Positions 10,240 to 21,861 of a stretch of 64,000 nt of DNA are shown piece after piece. The stretch is from Mallotus nudiflorus (taxonomy: Eukaryota > Streptophyta > Magnoliopsida > Malpighiales > Euphorbiaceae): positions 1,674,001-1,738,000 of the forward strand of contig CANTUR010000114.1 of NCBI GenBank assembly GCA_947683625.1, given 5' to 3'. The notes beneath the pieces were generated by a model. It made no database searches. It saw nothing but the letters and a program-made list of their open reading frames with translations, and was not told where the DNA came from. Within the stretch, counting starts at the first letter, position 1. The number at the start of each line of letters is the position of its first letter. The translations under genes and the position numbers were made by a program.

Positions 10240-12602
10240 CTCTTTTTCATTGTAAGCTTTTATATTTTCATCAAGTTATATATACATTGCAAAACTTAGG
10301 CTTCATGAAACATTTGATTTAAATTTCACCATTTTTTGGTGTATGCTTCAAGTTATATATGCATTGTAAAACCTAGGCTTCATGAAACATTTCATTTTGA
10401 TTTTACTTAAATTTCACCATTTTTTTCGAGTATGCTTTAAGGATAATATATCATAACATGTTGCTTCTACTTTTTTTCTTACTTCTGTATGTGGTGTTTG
10501 AGAGATGGGCTTGCCACCGATGCAAACTGACTAATTTCTTGCAGTAATATCGATATCCCCAGGAGACCGAGCAGAATAAGACGGTGTAAATGACTTAATA
10601 TGTAGATGATCATAAGCTGGGTCAGGAGATATGCTACTACTATTTGATAATTACCTTTGATGCGGCCTTTAGTTAGACTATATCTGGAGCAAATTAGTTT
10701 CCTTTTAATTTTTCACTTATGGGGAAAATGGTTGATTAACTATGGATTGTAATGCTCTCAGTTTTGAAAATCACAACCCAAGAGATATCAATGATTATGA
10801 TTGAAGCATATGACATTTTGTTAAGGAACTTTCATGTGTTTATAAGTCAAACAGTAATGGCTTTTTTGTGCACCAAAAGTTTGGTTTGAAATGAAGTTGG
10901 GAATCAATAAGGACTGACGGTTGAGTTCCATCTACAAAGGCTATTGAGTTGAGCATCTATTTCTTGCTCTTGAAAAAAAATTTGCCCAACTTTCTATGTA
11001 AGCATGCATGTTAACTGGTGAGGATTGTAATCACTAAATTCTGTTTCCAGATGCTTGGTTAATAGAGCAATGTTTGTGAAGATTATAATCTGGAATCAAG
11101 TCATGTTTCCTGAAATTTGGTAGCAAGCACCATCATGGTTCGTTGCAATGATGGAGTTAATAACCTAATCAGCGGGTTTGGTGCAAAGATGGAACTATTG
11201 TTTCTCTTGTTTACAGCTACAAGGTTCATAAAGAGAATATCTTGGTATCAGGGACGTATGAAAAATGGACAAATAGATGTGGAAAAACAGATTCTAAATG
11301 AGATGTCTGTCTTTTAATTGAAATATTCAGATAGTAAGATTATTTAAAAATGAAATCACAAGAACAGTAAAATGCTTTCTAATTAAAGTGAGGTGTATGA
11401 TAGAGAATCATTAGTTTTCCATAAACTTCCAGCCTTGTACCCTGTTCTTATGTGCTATTATTTAATGTTAAACAAAAAAAATAGTGTTTAGTCTGAATAT
11501 TTATCTAATTCTTTGACTTCATGGACATGGTTTTGAATAAGCCAAATTGTAAAATCCAAAGAGATATTATCCTTCAAAACATAAATTAAAATCCCAGTCA
11601 ATGTGTTAAAGGGTAAAAGGTTTAGGTCCAAATCACTCCAAAATTAATTTTCCCCATGGATTGCTTGTTTAGGTCCAAATCACTCCAAAATTAACTTTTT
11701 GACCTAATTAGTCCAAATCTTTTGCAATCTAATCTAACCAATTCATCCATTTTTTTTGCAAAATCAAAAGTATATCACTCTTGCTTAAAAAAATAACTAA
11801 TTTTTTATTTTTTAATAATTTAAAATAATTATTTTGTAATATAAAAATAATCAAACAAAGATACATATGAAATTAATTTTTTGAACAAAATATATATAAA
11901 ATTTTTTTTTGAACAAAATATATGCGGAATTCAAAAATTGATTAAAAAATATAACAAATTTACACTAATATTTCATATTGTTCCAGAAAATTAATTTTGG
12001 CTTTAAAGAATGAGTGTAACATATTGTCCAAAAAGTTAATTTTGATATGATTTGAACTTTGCAAGCAAGTTCAACAACCAAAAGCTAATTAGCATTATTA
12101 GTCTAAGGCAAAATTCAACGAGGTCGGCCGCACCTACTCAAGTTTTTGTCCTGCATGCTCGCTCTTATCTATCATTCTGACCATGTCCTGTGTTCATAGT
12201 CTTATTTGTACACTATAATATAAAATCGATCAATGGTGATTTATTGCTTGTTTTACTCAACTTTCTTTTATATGCTAACTCATCACTATAGACAATTCTC
12301 ACTCCCAATATGTAGGCCCGAGCCTTCGGTTGGTTGGGTTACAAAACTGATCCAACTGACCGAAATTTTTTAAGATATTAGTGTATTTTTCACTAAATTA
12401 TATATATTTTTATTGTATATATTAAAAGTTTTGATTAATTCGATTTTAACTAATTTTTTCAGTTTAGAAAAATTATAAACCAAACTAAATTGAAATTATA
12501 GGTTTTTGGTTCGATTCTAATTTATCTAATATATATTATGAGCAACTAATGTTAGTCTTTGCCAGCTTGGTACTAAGTTAGAAGCTATCTTGATCCTAAT
12601 CT
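10240..12602. other. Intergenic DNA between cyclase loci 1 and 2
   Basis: No gene is supported. Contents: a 77-bp tandem duplication just after locus 1; two copies of a short phrase ggtccaaatcactccaaaa at about 11630 and 11680; and a stretch at 12310-12520 with cggttggttgggtt and ccaaactaaattg words like those of the 2566-2931 element, probably a decayed relative. Confidence 0.5.
10272..10436. repeat. 77-bp tandem duplication in the 3' flank of locus 1
   Basis: A unit starting caagttatatata and containing ggcttcatgaaacatttga repeats from 10349, with a few substitutions and a short insertion in the second copy. Confidence 0.8.
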
Positions 12603-12975
12603 ATGGCTAAAACTACGAACACAGTTCGGCTTCTACTGTTATTACAACTATTCAGGATGTTGCCAACTCCAGCTGCTGCTCGCCCGCTCATTGGCAGCAT
12701 TACTGTTCCTGTAAGAAGAGAAGTGAATGGAAATGGCAAAATCTTTGATGTCACCCATAGGGTCAATTCTGACATGCCTTCATGGGACTCCAAGAACGGG
12801 CTTGGTGAGTTCATATGGCTCGTTGCTAGCACGAAGAATGGGTCACTTGTCAATGCTTCTGAAATGAAGTTATCTACCCATACCGGCACACATATTGATG
12901 CTCCATCACATGTTTATGGTCAGTACTAAGATGCTGGCTTTGACATTGATACACTTGACTTGGAGGTGCTTAATG
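12603..12975 (+). pseudogene. Cyclase-family locus 2, exon 1 only, with nonsense codon
   Basis: A complete exon 1 of the cyclase family from ATG 12603 to the expected donor gt at 12976-12977. It has a hydrophobic N-terminus, then a KIFDVTHRVNSDMPSWDS segment and the metal-binding motif HTGTHIDAPSH. The exon is 373 bases, the same as in locus 3. An in-frame TAA at 12927-12929 replaces the second Tyr of the conserved YYDAGFD stretch, and the frame continues correctly after it to LDLEVLNG. None of exons 2-6 is found before the next locus begins at 13394. It is therefore a truncated duplicate that cannot make a full enzyme. A short secreted peptide from this exon cannot be excluded but has no support. 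Confidence 0.88.
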
Positions 12976-13393
12976 GTAACATGTCTCATTTCTGTGCTTT
13001 GAATATACTGTCAAAATTGATGCTATACTTGCTGTCTGTTTTTTTCATTAGTTTATGATTATCCAATTATGCTTGCTTACTAGTCAAATTTGAATTAATC
13101 CACCATTAATTATGCTTACTTACTAGTCAAGATAATCCATCTCTTATCTTCTTTTCATTTCTTTTATTTTCTTTTCATTTCTTTTATTTTTTATTAATAG
13201 ATGGGGACTAAATTTAAAATATTTTATTTTAGATAAAATACTTAACAACTAATTTGATACAATTGTACACATCACACCATAAACTCAAGCCATCATTTAA
13301 ATAATATCAACCTCTTCCCAATTTATCAATTCTTTTCATTTCTATAAATCACAATAATAAATCCCAAAAAAAGCACAAAAGAAACAATTAACC
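12976..13393. other. Spacer and promoter region of cyclase locus 3
   Basis: AT-rich. It contains a short direct repeat of ttatgcttgcttactagtca around 13066 and 13108 and a duplicated tcttttcatttcttttat phrase near 13150. No cyclase exon 2 is present. Confidence 0.55.
13343..13348 (+). promoter_or_regulatory. Possible TATA box of cyclase locus 3
   Basis: TATAAA, 46-51 bases upstream of the ATG at 13394. Spacing suits a short 5' untranslated region, but in such AT-rich DNA the match may be chance. Confidence 0.35.
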
Positions 13394-15419
13394 ATGAACA
13401 ACAGCCACCACTATCTCCTACTCTATGCCATTCTACTAACTCTAACCGCTGCCGTCCACGGCGGGCGGATTCTAACCGGGGACAAGGGACTGAAACCTAT
13501 ACGTAAAGAAGTATATAGTAATGGAGAAATTTATGATATAAGTCATAGGTATGTAAAAGACATGCCATTGTGGGATTCAAAGGAAGGTATTGGGCAGTTC
13601 ATATGGCTACGTCAGAGCATGAAAAATGGATCCTTCGCTAATATCTCAGAGATGAAGTTATTATCGGTTCACTCTGGTACTCATGTTGATGCTCCTAGCC
13701 ATTTTTATGAGTCTTACTATGAAGCTGGATTCGATGTTGATACTCTTGACTTGCAAGTTCTTAATGGTAATCAATCATTCATAATCATAATCAGAATCAT
13801 GATCATATTATGTTAACAGTTTAAATTTCTGAATTTGATTATTGAGAATGGTTTTTATTTGAAATTTATGATAGGTCCAGCACTTTTAGTTGATGTTCCG
13901 AGGAACAGTAATATAACCGGTAAGCTTGAGTTTTGCTTGTTTGTAAGTGATGGCATATCTAGCTTGTTGTAGTTGACAATTACAGTTGTTGTTACAGCTG
14001 AAGTAATGAAGTCACTGAAAATTCCAAAGGGTGTTCGTCGAGTGCTTTTCAGAACCTTAAATACTGACAGGTGATCATTGTAATTTTAATCTGAGACATC
14101 TGGTACTGAGCTATTGAGTTCTGTTCAAACTTGAAAACAATAGAATTGCTGCATCTGAAATTGATTTTCTGTTTTTCATTTCATATTCTCAGGAAGCTTA
14201 TGTTCAAAAAGGACTTCGACTCAAGCTATGTTGGGTTCACGAGTGGTGGAGCAAAATGGCTGGTGGAGAACACAGACATCAAGCTTGTTGGTACTAATTC
14301 TTTTGAATAAACTTTTCATGTTTATTATTTTCATCGGAATCGGAATAAAAAAAATGAAAATTTGAAAAAAATATTTAATTTAGAAAATGAAAATGAGAAT
14401 TAAATATTTATTTAACAATTAATTTTTTTTATGAAAATATATTTTTGTAATTATTTTTTATATATAAAAAATTAACATTATAATTATTTTTATATATTAA
14501 AAATTAATATTATAATGATGTATTATAAAATATTTATTTATAAAAATATTATTATTTTAAAAAAAGTATAAAAATCATTTATTTTTTATAACTATTTTTT
14601 ATTCAAACATTTAATGAATATTTTTATTAATTTATATGTTTTATTTATAAATTTTAAAAATAAATATTAATATTTAAATATTTAATTAATTTATAATTGA
14701 TTTGATTTAATTTTTAAGTAAATAAAAAATTATTTCCTAATAATAAAAGATGAATGATAATTCCCATTTATAAAAGATTCACATTTTCATTTCCAAATAA
14801 ATTTTAGTTAACTAAATATTAGTAATAATAATCGTTCATTCCGATTTTAATTCTTAATCTCATTTTTTTATCAAATAAATGCTCCTTAATTTCTCAACTA
14901 TTGTCTATTTATATTTTCTAAAATATTCAAAGTTTTTATAGTTAACGGATATCAAGACATTAAATAAAAAATAAAAAAAATTGAAACTATTTGACGTGTT
15001 AAATGTAATGTTTTATCTTTTATATAATTAATAAATCTTATTGACAATTATTGGTCTTGCTGATACATTCATTATTACATAAAATTGTAGGTCTTGACTA
15101 CTTGTCTATTGCTTCCTATGATGATGTCCTTCCAACACATCTTGTGTTCCTTAAAAGCAGGGTAAGAAGTTCCTCAAATGCAGTTCTATAATTTACTAAT
15201 GAGGAACAGCAACATTTTGCTTGTCTTTTGTGTTGATGGCATTGGTTTATGAGTTTAATTTAGACTTGACATTAACATTAAAGAAAATTTCAGGAAATCA
15301 TTCTTGTGGAGGGATTAAAACTCGACAACATTCAACCAGGACTATATAATGTCCATTGCTTGCCTCTGAGGTTGCTCGGTGGTGAAGGATCACCCACAAG
15401 ATGCATTCTTATCAAATAG
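13394..15419 (+). CDS. Cyclase-family protein (kynurenine formamidase-like), locus 3
   Basis: Six exons: 13394-13766, 13875-13919, 13998-14070, 14193-14290, 15091-15161 and 15294-15419 (stop TAG). All introns are GT-AG, and the product is 261 residues. Residues 1 to about 24 form a signal peptide (LLLYAILLTLTAAVHG), suggesting secretion or the endomembrane system. The conserved IYDISHRYVKDMPLWDS stretch is followed by the metal-binding motif HSGTHVDAPSH. This family places His, His, Asp and His of H-x-G-T-H-x-D-x-P-x-H on metal ions. Family enzymes hydrolyse N-formylkynurenine or isatin-type substrates; plant members are linked to stress and cell-death control, and the substrate here is unknown. 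Exon 1 has one extra residue (KLLSV) just before the motif compared with its neighbours. Intron 4 (800 bases) is longer than in the paralogues, perhaps through a MITE-like insertion. Confidence 0.93.
14291..15090. other. Enlarged intron 4 of cyclase locus 3, possible MITE
   Basis: 800 bases against 99-362 in the paralogues. AATCGGAAT occurs near the left end (about 14336), and its reverse complement ATTCCGATT occurs near the right end (about 14850). Between them is extremely AT-rich DNA, a layout seen in some short non-autonomous transposons. The ends are not precise and no TSD was found. Confidence 0.35.
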
Positions 15420-16910
15420 ATATATCCATCCATATCATTTGAAAGCTTTTTTCATATTGTTATGAAGGTGCTTTAAGTTAAGTAATATGATATTGAATTA
15501 GAAGAAAAAGGCTGAAAATAAATATCCCTGGAAATGACTTTATTATCATATTCACGGTTTTGTAATACTGTATCTTGAGTTAGGGAAAAATATAATAAAT
15601 ATCAAGAAGTTAGGCGCTTTTTTATTTGAAGGGTTGTAGTATTTTTCATAGCATTCAAAAGTCTATAATATAATTTTATTTATATTTTAATATTTATTTA
15701 GTAATAATATTAAAAATAGAAGATATAATGGTAAAATGATATGAATTTTTAATAGAAAAATTACAACTATTTATTTATTTATTATACTATTTTATCATTG
15801 ATATTTAAAAATTTAAAATTTTTTCTATATTTTAATATATTTTATTATTTTATTTATAATATTTTAAAAAATATTTATTTATCCTTATATTTATTCATTT
15901 TATACTACATTCTCGATAAAAGAATTAACGAATGTTAATAAAATAAAATATAAAGGTGAATAAATATTTTTTAAAATATTAAGAATGAAACAGTGTGTTA
16001 AATTAAAATACAAAAAGAAAATTATAATTTTTTATTTTTAATAGTAAAATTGTTTGTCAAATTCTATAGTATTTAACTAATTAAAATAATTTTACAATAA
16101 ATAAAAATAAAATTTATTTTTAATTTCGCACTTATCTCATTATCTCTACAACTGATGTGACACTTGGACTTTTCCTGGCCTCAAGTTCTTGGTAGTTATG
16201 GAAATTCTTCTGTGGTTGGAATAAGGCCGGTCTTGATCAATTATTGCTCATAAATAGGCTGGCCACTTACTTTTGTACCAAAAAATAAAAATCATCATTT
16301 GGTCCGTCAAACCAATACCCAGATCAAATAATATAATTTACTTACGGAAAACAAATACAAGAATATGCAATGGGCTTAGAGAGGAAAAAATTAAGGTAAT
16401 AGAATTTATAATTTTAAAGAATTTTTACTTACATTGGATAATTAATATTTTTTGACCAAAACATCGGATAATTAATTGACGTAATATTATTTGTATGCCA
16501 ATCAATTATTTATTTATTTGTTGAATATAAAATAATATATTTATTTGTCAATATTTGAAACACTGGAAATGCATGCCAATTAATTATTTGTAATATTATA
16601 TATGGATAATAATTGAGGTAACGTCCATAAAAGTAAAACTCCTTTTATACTTTTTTTTAAAAAAATTTATATACTTTTGTATAATTTAATATTTATAAAC
16701 GTTGCTATTAGTAATATCAATTATTGTCTATTATCAATTATTGAAGTAAGATTTTTTTGTAATTTCAGTACTTACAATAGCATTGTCACTGTCGTAATTA
16801 CGATATATACATATGATATATTATGATGGTTAACAAGAATCTCTCCATTACATAAGCCACACAAAGCAACATTCAAATTTCAGACAAAGAAAAAAAAAAA
16901 AAAAGAAGCA
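15420..16910. other. Intergenic DNA between cyclase loci 3 and 4
   Basis: Mostly low-complexity AT sequence from 15650 to 16130, then a more mixed stretch at 16140-16270. An A-rich leader ends at the ATG of locus 4. No gene or bounded mobile element seen. Confidence 0.55.
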
Positions 16911-18695
16911 ATGACACAAAATCATTTCCTCTTGCTACTCACTCTGCTATGTCCCTGTCTACTTACTGCCTCCTCTTTGTCACCTAACGATGCTTACCCG
17001 GCTGTAAGTGATGGTGCATGCGGTTCACTGTCAGCAAATGGTGATCCCTTACTAGTCCCTAAGCGAAGCGAATCTTATAGCAATGGAAGAATAATAGATA
17101 TTAGCCACAGATATGTGAAGGACATGCCATCATGGGACTCCGAGGAGGGGCTTGGAAAGTTCCTCCAACTAAAGAAGGACATGAAGAATGGCTCACTCAC
17201 CAACCACTCCGTGATGAAGATGTCTGTACACTCCGGAACGCATGTGGATGCTCCAGGCCATGTATATGATGATTATTATGATGCTGGATTTGATATGGAT
17301 ACACTTGACTTGGAGGTTCTCAATGGTAATTAACAAAAATTTCTTAATTGTAGATTTTCTTGTAGTAACAGATGCTTGTTTTATGACTTTTTTTTTTTCT
17401 TATTGGAAATAATTCATAGGTCCAGCTCTGCTTGTTGACGTTCCAAGGGAAAGTAACATAACTGGTAAGAGTTTTTTTTTTTTCCTTAGGTACTCGTAGT
17501 TATAACTAATTTGAATTGAGCTAGGTAGATTTAGTAAGAAACCAAACTCTCTGTGCGTCAGTTTTTTCTTATATAAAACTTGAACTTCTTATTATTTGGA
17601 CTTCCAAATATTAGATGTGATTGTCTTAATGCTATTAGTTTGCTTATGTTTTTGTAATAGTTGTGCCTAATGTTACAGCTGAAGTAATGAAGTCATTGAA
17701 AATTCCTAGAGGAGTAAGTCGAGTGCTTTTCAGAACTTTAAATACTGATAGGTAAAATATTTGTTTATTTTTTGTTAATTATATTTTAATCCATTTTGAA
17801 CTCTTAGCTTCACAATCCCAAAGATTCCTTGTAATTGGAAAAGAAAAAAAAAAAAAAAAACTCATTGCTGGAAGATGAAGACAGTCATTTTTGTTGTCCA
17901 ATTTTAAAATTTGGTTCAAATTCTGATTGGTATGATATTTTTCTTACATTATTTGCATCCCACGAACCTAATATATATCTCATTTTCAGGAAGCTTATGC
18001 TCAAAAAGGAGTTCGATACGAGCTTTGTAGGATTCATGAGTGATGGTGCAAAATGGCTGGTAGAAAACACAGATATCAAACTTATAGGTAAGATTATTTC
18101 ATGGCGTTATGCAGAAATATAAGTTAGTTGGTAACAGATTTTGTCATTCTTATGGTTTTACCTGAATCGAATTGAATTAGTTAAGATTCAATATGCTCTG
18201 AATAGCAGTTATCTAAATTAAAAAAAAAATATATATATTTCAGTTATTTTATACCATTCTACTGAACATGGTGATTACATGAATTCCAAATTTCAGTGGA
18301 TTTTAGATCACCCATTAGAGAATTTTATTGGATTCTATTTCAATATATGCTTTTATTTAATTAAAATTGGTCACACTGATACATTTAAGTGTTGATGAAT
18401 AGGAGTTGATTACTTGTCTGTTGGTGCCTACGTTGATGGAATCCCAACACATCATGTTTTCCTTAAAAGCAGAGTAAGAAAATCATCAATTTTCTGTTTT
18501 TATAATGGAATTTTGATTTTAGATTTTGGCATGGAAATAAAATGTGACAATTTTTTTTTTGTGTTTCAGGAAATTATTCTGGTAGAGGGACTAAAACTTG
18601 ACAACATTCAACCAGGACTATACAATGTCCATTGCTTGCCTCTGAGGTTATTTGGTGCTGAAGGATCACCTGCAAGATGCATTCTTATCAAATAA
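16911..18695 (+). CDS. Cyclase-family protein (kynurenine formamidase-like), locus 4
   Basis: Six exons: 16911-17325, 17420-17464, 17679-17751, 17990-18087, 18403-18473 and 18570-18695 (stop TAA). All junctions are GT-AG and the product is 275 residues. A signal peptide (FLLLLTLLCPCLLTASS) is followed by a linker, SPNDAYPAVSDGAC, that is shared with locus 5 but absent from loci 2 and 3. The metal-binding motif HSGTHVDAPGH lies near residue 110. Downstream blocks are GPALLVDVPRESNIT, WLVENTDIKLIG, and REIILVEGLKLD, where the Glu is likely functional in this fold. The last segment is NVHCLPLRL ... GSPARCILIK. Predicted N-glycosylation sequons include NGS, NHS and NIT. The ATG follows a pure A/G leader and is the first in the exon. 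No coding lesions are visible; the substrate is unproven. Confidence 0.95.
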
Positions 18696-19239
18696 AAAAT
18701 TTTGTTCCCATTGACAGCATTTAATTCAGCTATCAAATTGATCTACATATCAGTGTATTTGCAGGCACTCAAAATAAAGGAACACATCATATGTGCCTAC
18801 CTGAGTGCCTTTTCATTATTATGCTATTTTTTTTTTTAGCAAATTCAATTAAATGGGTTTCAAACTTTTTTTGAACTTCAGAGACCTAAAAAAGACTTCA
18901 GTTCAACGAGTTTCGAACATCTTTTAAATCTCACATACTTGAAGAAGATTCCAATATCATTGAACTCAATCTAATTGGTGTCTTTCTACTATTGTTTCTT
19001 TCAATAATGCATTCTGAGATCATTGCCCCTTGCATTTATTTTGACTAATTGCCAATCTTTATTCTCGAAAATGTGACATGAGCACGTACGTAATTTTTCA
19101 TTCTAGATGAATTCAAAATCCAAAAAAATCCACACTTTCTTCTCCTTTTTCTGTTGTTATAAGTCAAAACAATTTCCTTTAAATCATAATACACCCACAA
19201 CCACAAAAACTACTTGCAAAAAAAAAAAAAGAAAAAATC
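18696..19239. other. Intergenic DNA between cyclase loci 4 and 5
   Basis: Contains the probable 3' untranslated region of locus 4 and the 5' leader of locus 5, which ends in an A-rich run before the ATG. No gene seen. Confidence 0.55.
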
Positions 19240-21109
19240 ATGGACAAGTACCACCTTCCTCTATCGAAAACAACCAGTCGTTTCTACCTTCTCCTCACTC
19301 TGTTATGCTCCTGTGCATGTTCGGTCGCTTCTTTGGCACCTGGCAATGCTTATCCTACTATAGAAGATGAATCTTGCAGTCCAACCTCTGTAGTTGATGA
19401 TCTTCTCATCACCTCTAAGCCAACTGAATCAAACAGACATGGAAGAATCATTGATATCAGTCACAAGTATGTAAACGACATGCCGTCTTGGGATTCTGAG
19501 GAGCAAATGGGACAGTTCATCTGGCTGAAGCAGAGTATGAAGAATGGCTCCATAGCTAACTTCTCTGAGATGAAGCTTCCGGTTCACTCCGGCACACATG
19601 TGGACGCGCCTGGCCATGTTTTCGATCATTACTACGATGCTGGTTTCGATATTGATACTCTTGACTTGGAGGTTCTTAATGGTAACAGAAATTTTATGCT
19701 ATATATGCATGGTTTTGGATAATTGTCACTAATGATTATTTATTTACAACCTTTAGTTCTAATTTAATAGGTCCAGCATTGTTAGTTGATGTTCCAAGAG
19801 ACAGTAACATCACTGGTATGTATTTATTCTTTGTTTTATTAAATTATGTTTGATGGGATAAATATTTTGCTTTAGAAAAAAAAAAATTATTTGGGTTGAA
19901 CTGGATTAGTTTAAGTGCAATGAGCTTTGGATAATAACATATATGGACCAACAACAGTTAGGATTAGTTGACAGAAAGTTATTTTCGCTTAAATCTATTC
20001 TTAAGTTCGAGTTTCTTGGTCGAATACCTATGGTCCAGAAAAAAACAAAAGAAGTGTCTTACATATGGGATTTTTCTAGCAGTTGAATTGTAAATTTTGT
20101 ATGATTTCAAGAGTTATGTACTAGATGAATAGCTTACAAGCATAATTGGGTTATATATGTACATGTAATGGTATGTGTTGTTATAGCTGAAGTAATGAAG
20201 TCCTTGAAAATTCCCAAGGGAGTTAGTCGAGTGCTTTTCAGAACTTTAAATACTGACAGGTACCTAAGCTTCTCTTAGTTTTGCATAAAGTATTCTTGAA
20301 TATGGAAAATGTACGTATCTATTGAACATATGTATGAATTAGAATTTAGTTTGTGTGTTCAGGAAGCTTATGTTCAAAAAGAAGTTCGACTCAAGCTACG
20401 TTGGATTCATGCGTGATGGGGCAAAATGGCTGGTAGAGAACACAGACATCAAATTTGTTGGTAAGATTAAAATTAGATTTAATTTTGCTTATTTATGGTG
20501 CATCCAATATCCCACATCGAAAAAAGGGTTTTGGATCTTTATAATTCAAGTTTTCTATTATGTGTTTTTTCTATTAAAGGATAAAACCGTACTGTATGTG
20601 AATACAAAACTTGAAATCTTTACCTTTGTAGTGCAATGGTATGAAGTATTTACAAGTGTTTGATTTAATAACTTATAAGTGTTTAACTCTGTAGATTGTA
20701 TTAAAGAAATTAAATTGGTAGAATCCATTTCTATTTTCGAATATTTTCACTTTTTATTTTTATGAACTTCTGTTTGATAACTACTAATGAAGACTCATAA
20801 ACATCTACTGTTACAAATTTAGGACTTGATTACTTGTCTGTTGCTGCCTATGTGGATGCCATTCCAACACATCTTGTGTTCCTAAAAAGCAGGGTAAGAA
20901 AAATCCTCTAATGATTAATCATATATTTCTACAATTTTTAATGAAAAACTTGGACAATAATTAACATCGCAAAAATGTTTCAGGAGATCATTCTGGTTGA
21001 GGGATTAAAACTTGACAACATAAAACCAGGACTCTACAATGTCCATTGCTTGCCTCTGAGGTTGGTTAGTGCTGAAGGATCACCAGCTAGATGCATTCTT
21101 ATCAAATGA
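19240..21109 (+). CDS. Cyclase-family protein (kynurenine formamidase-like), locus 5
   Basis: Six exons: 19240-19681, 19771-19815, 20187-20259, 20363-20460, 20823-20893 and 20984-21109 (stop TGA). All junctions are GT-AG, giving 284 residues. The N-terminus (MDKYHLPLSKTTSRF) precedes the hydrophobic signal core YLLLTLLCSCACSVASL. The linker NAYPTIEDESC matches locus 4, so loci 4 and 5 are the closest pair. The metal-binding motif HSGTHVDAPGH is preceded by KLPV. The C-terminal half retains all family blocks (GPALLVDVPRDSNIT, WLVENTDIKFVG, EIILVEGLKLD, GSPARCILIK). It is the last member of the array; copia DNA begins about 550 bases downstream. The frame is clean, so it is likely functional, with substrate unknown. 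Confidence 0.95.
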
Positions 21110-21662
21110 TATTTTTTTAAACCCTATTGAGAGCTTTTTTAATTGTGGAAAAGGGACTATGTCATTATATCTATAAAACTATGATTATGACCGATAAGTC
21201 TAAGGATTTCTCGAAGTTCCAACTAGATAAATCCACAATGGAATAAAATTTTTCTGAGTAATTTTTCCTATAAATGTAAGACTCGAATTTAAATCTGTAT
21301 TTAAAAGAATTCAAACTCCTTACAAGTTGAACTAAGATGTTGGTGGTGTTGATTGATTTCTTGTACTATGTTTAGAATTTAAATTCTGAACTTTTTTTTT
21401 TAAAGCAAGAGAGGTAAAATTTTTGATATCATAATATTAAAATTCATTGATTTATAAATTAAATTGAACCATAAGGTAAGGAACAGACTCAGATGCCAGT
21501 TTAAACCCATTATTTTCATCAGTACATATAATATGCATACTCATCAATTTACCGAAGGTGAAAAAGGGTGGCTAAATGAAGTTAATAGTGTAGCCAAACT
21601 TTTTTTTTTTTTTGTAATGCTCATTATATACCTCAAGAATAAGCGACCCTATTGATGCTCCC
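21110..21662. other. Intergenic DNA right of the cyclase array
   Basis: 3' flank of locus 5 with no gene. It ends at the TSD CTCCC (21658-21662) of the next element. Confidence 0.55.
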
Positions 21663-21816
21663 TGTTAGTCAATACTATTTGTTTATTCTGTCTTATATTC
21701 TTGTGGTTATTGTTGTCATAGTGTTAGTCTTTGGATACAACTCTACCACTTCATATGTAATATATAATCACTATAAAACTCAATCATTGAATACATGATA
21801 TACAACAATATTCACA
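21663..21816 (+). repeat. 5' LTR of the 21663-24075 element
   Basis: 154 bases, TG...CA, collinear with 23917-24075. The right copy has an expanded GTT run (about 23956-23972). Confidence 0.92.
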
Positions 21817-21861
21817 TAGTATCAGAGCTTTAGACTGATTTTTTTTTTTCGTTTCTTCTTC

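Noticed and set aside
20355..20663. A 102-codon frame starting in exon 4 of cyclase locus 5
   Set aside because: It is exon 4 read through its donor into the intron; the GT-AG structure shared by the paralogues explains the locus.
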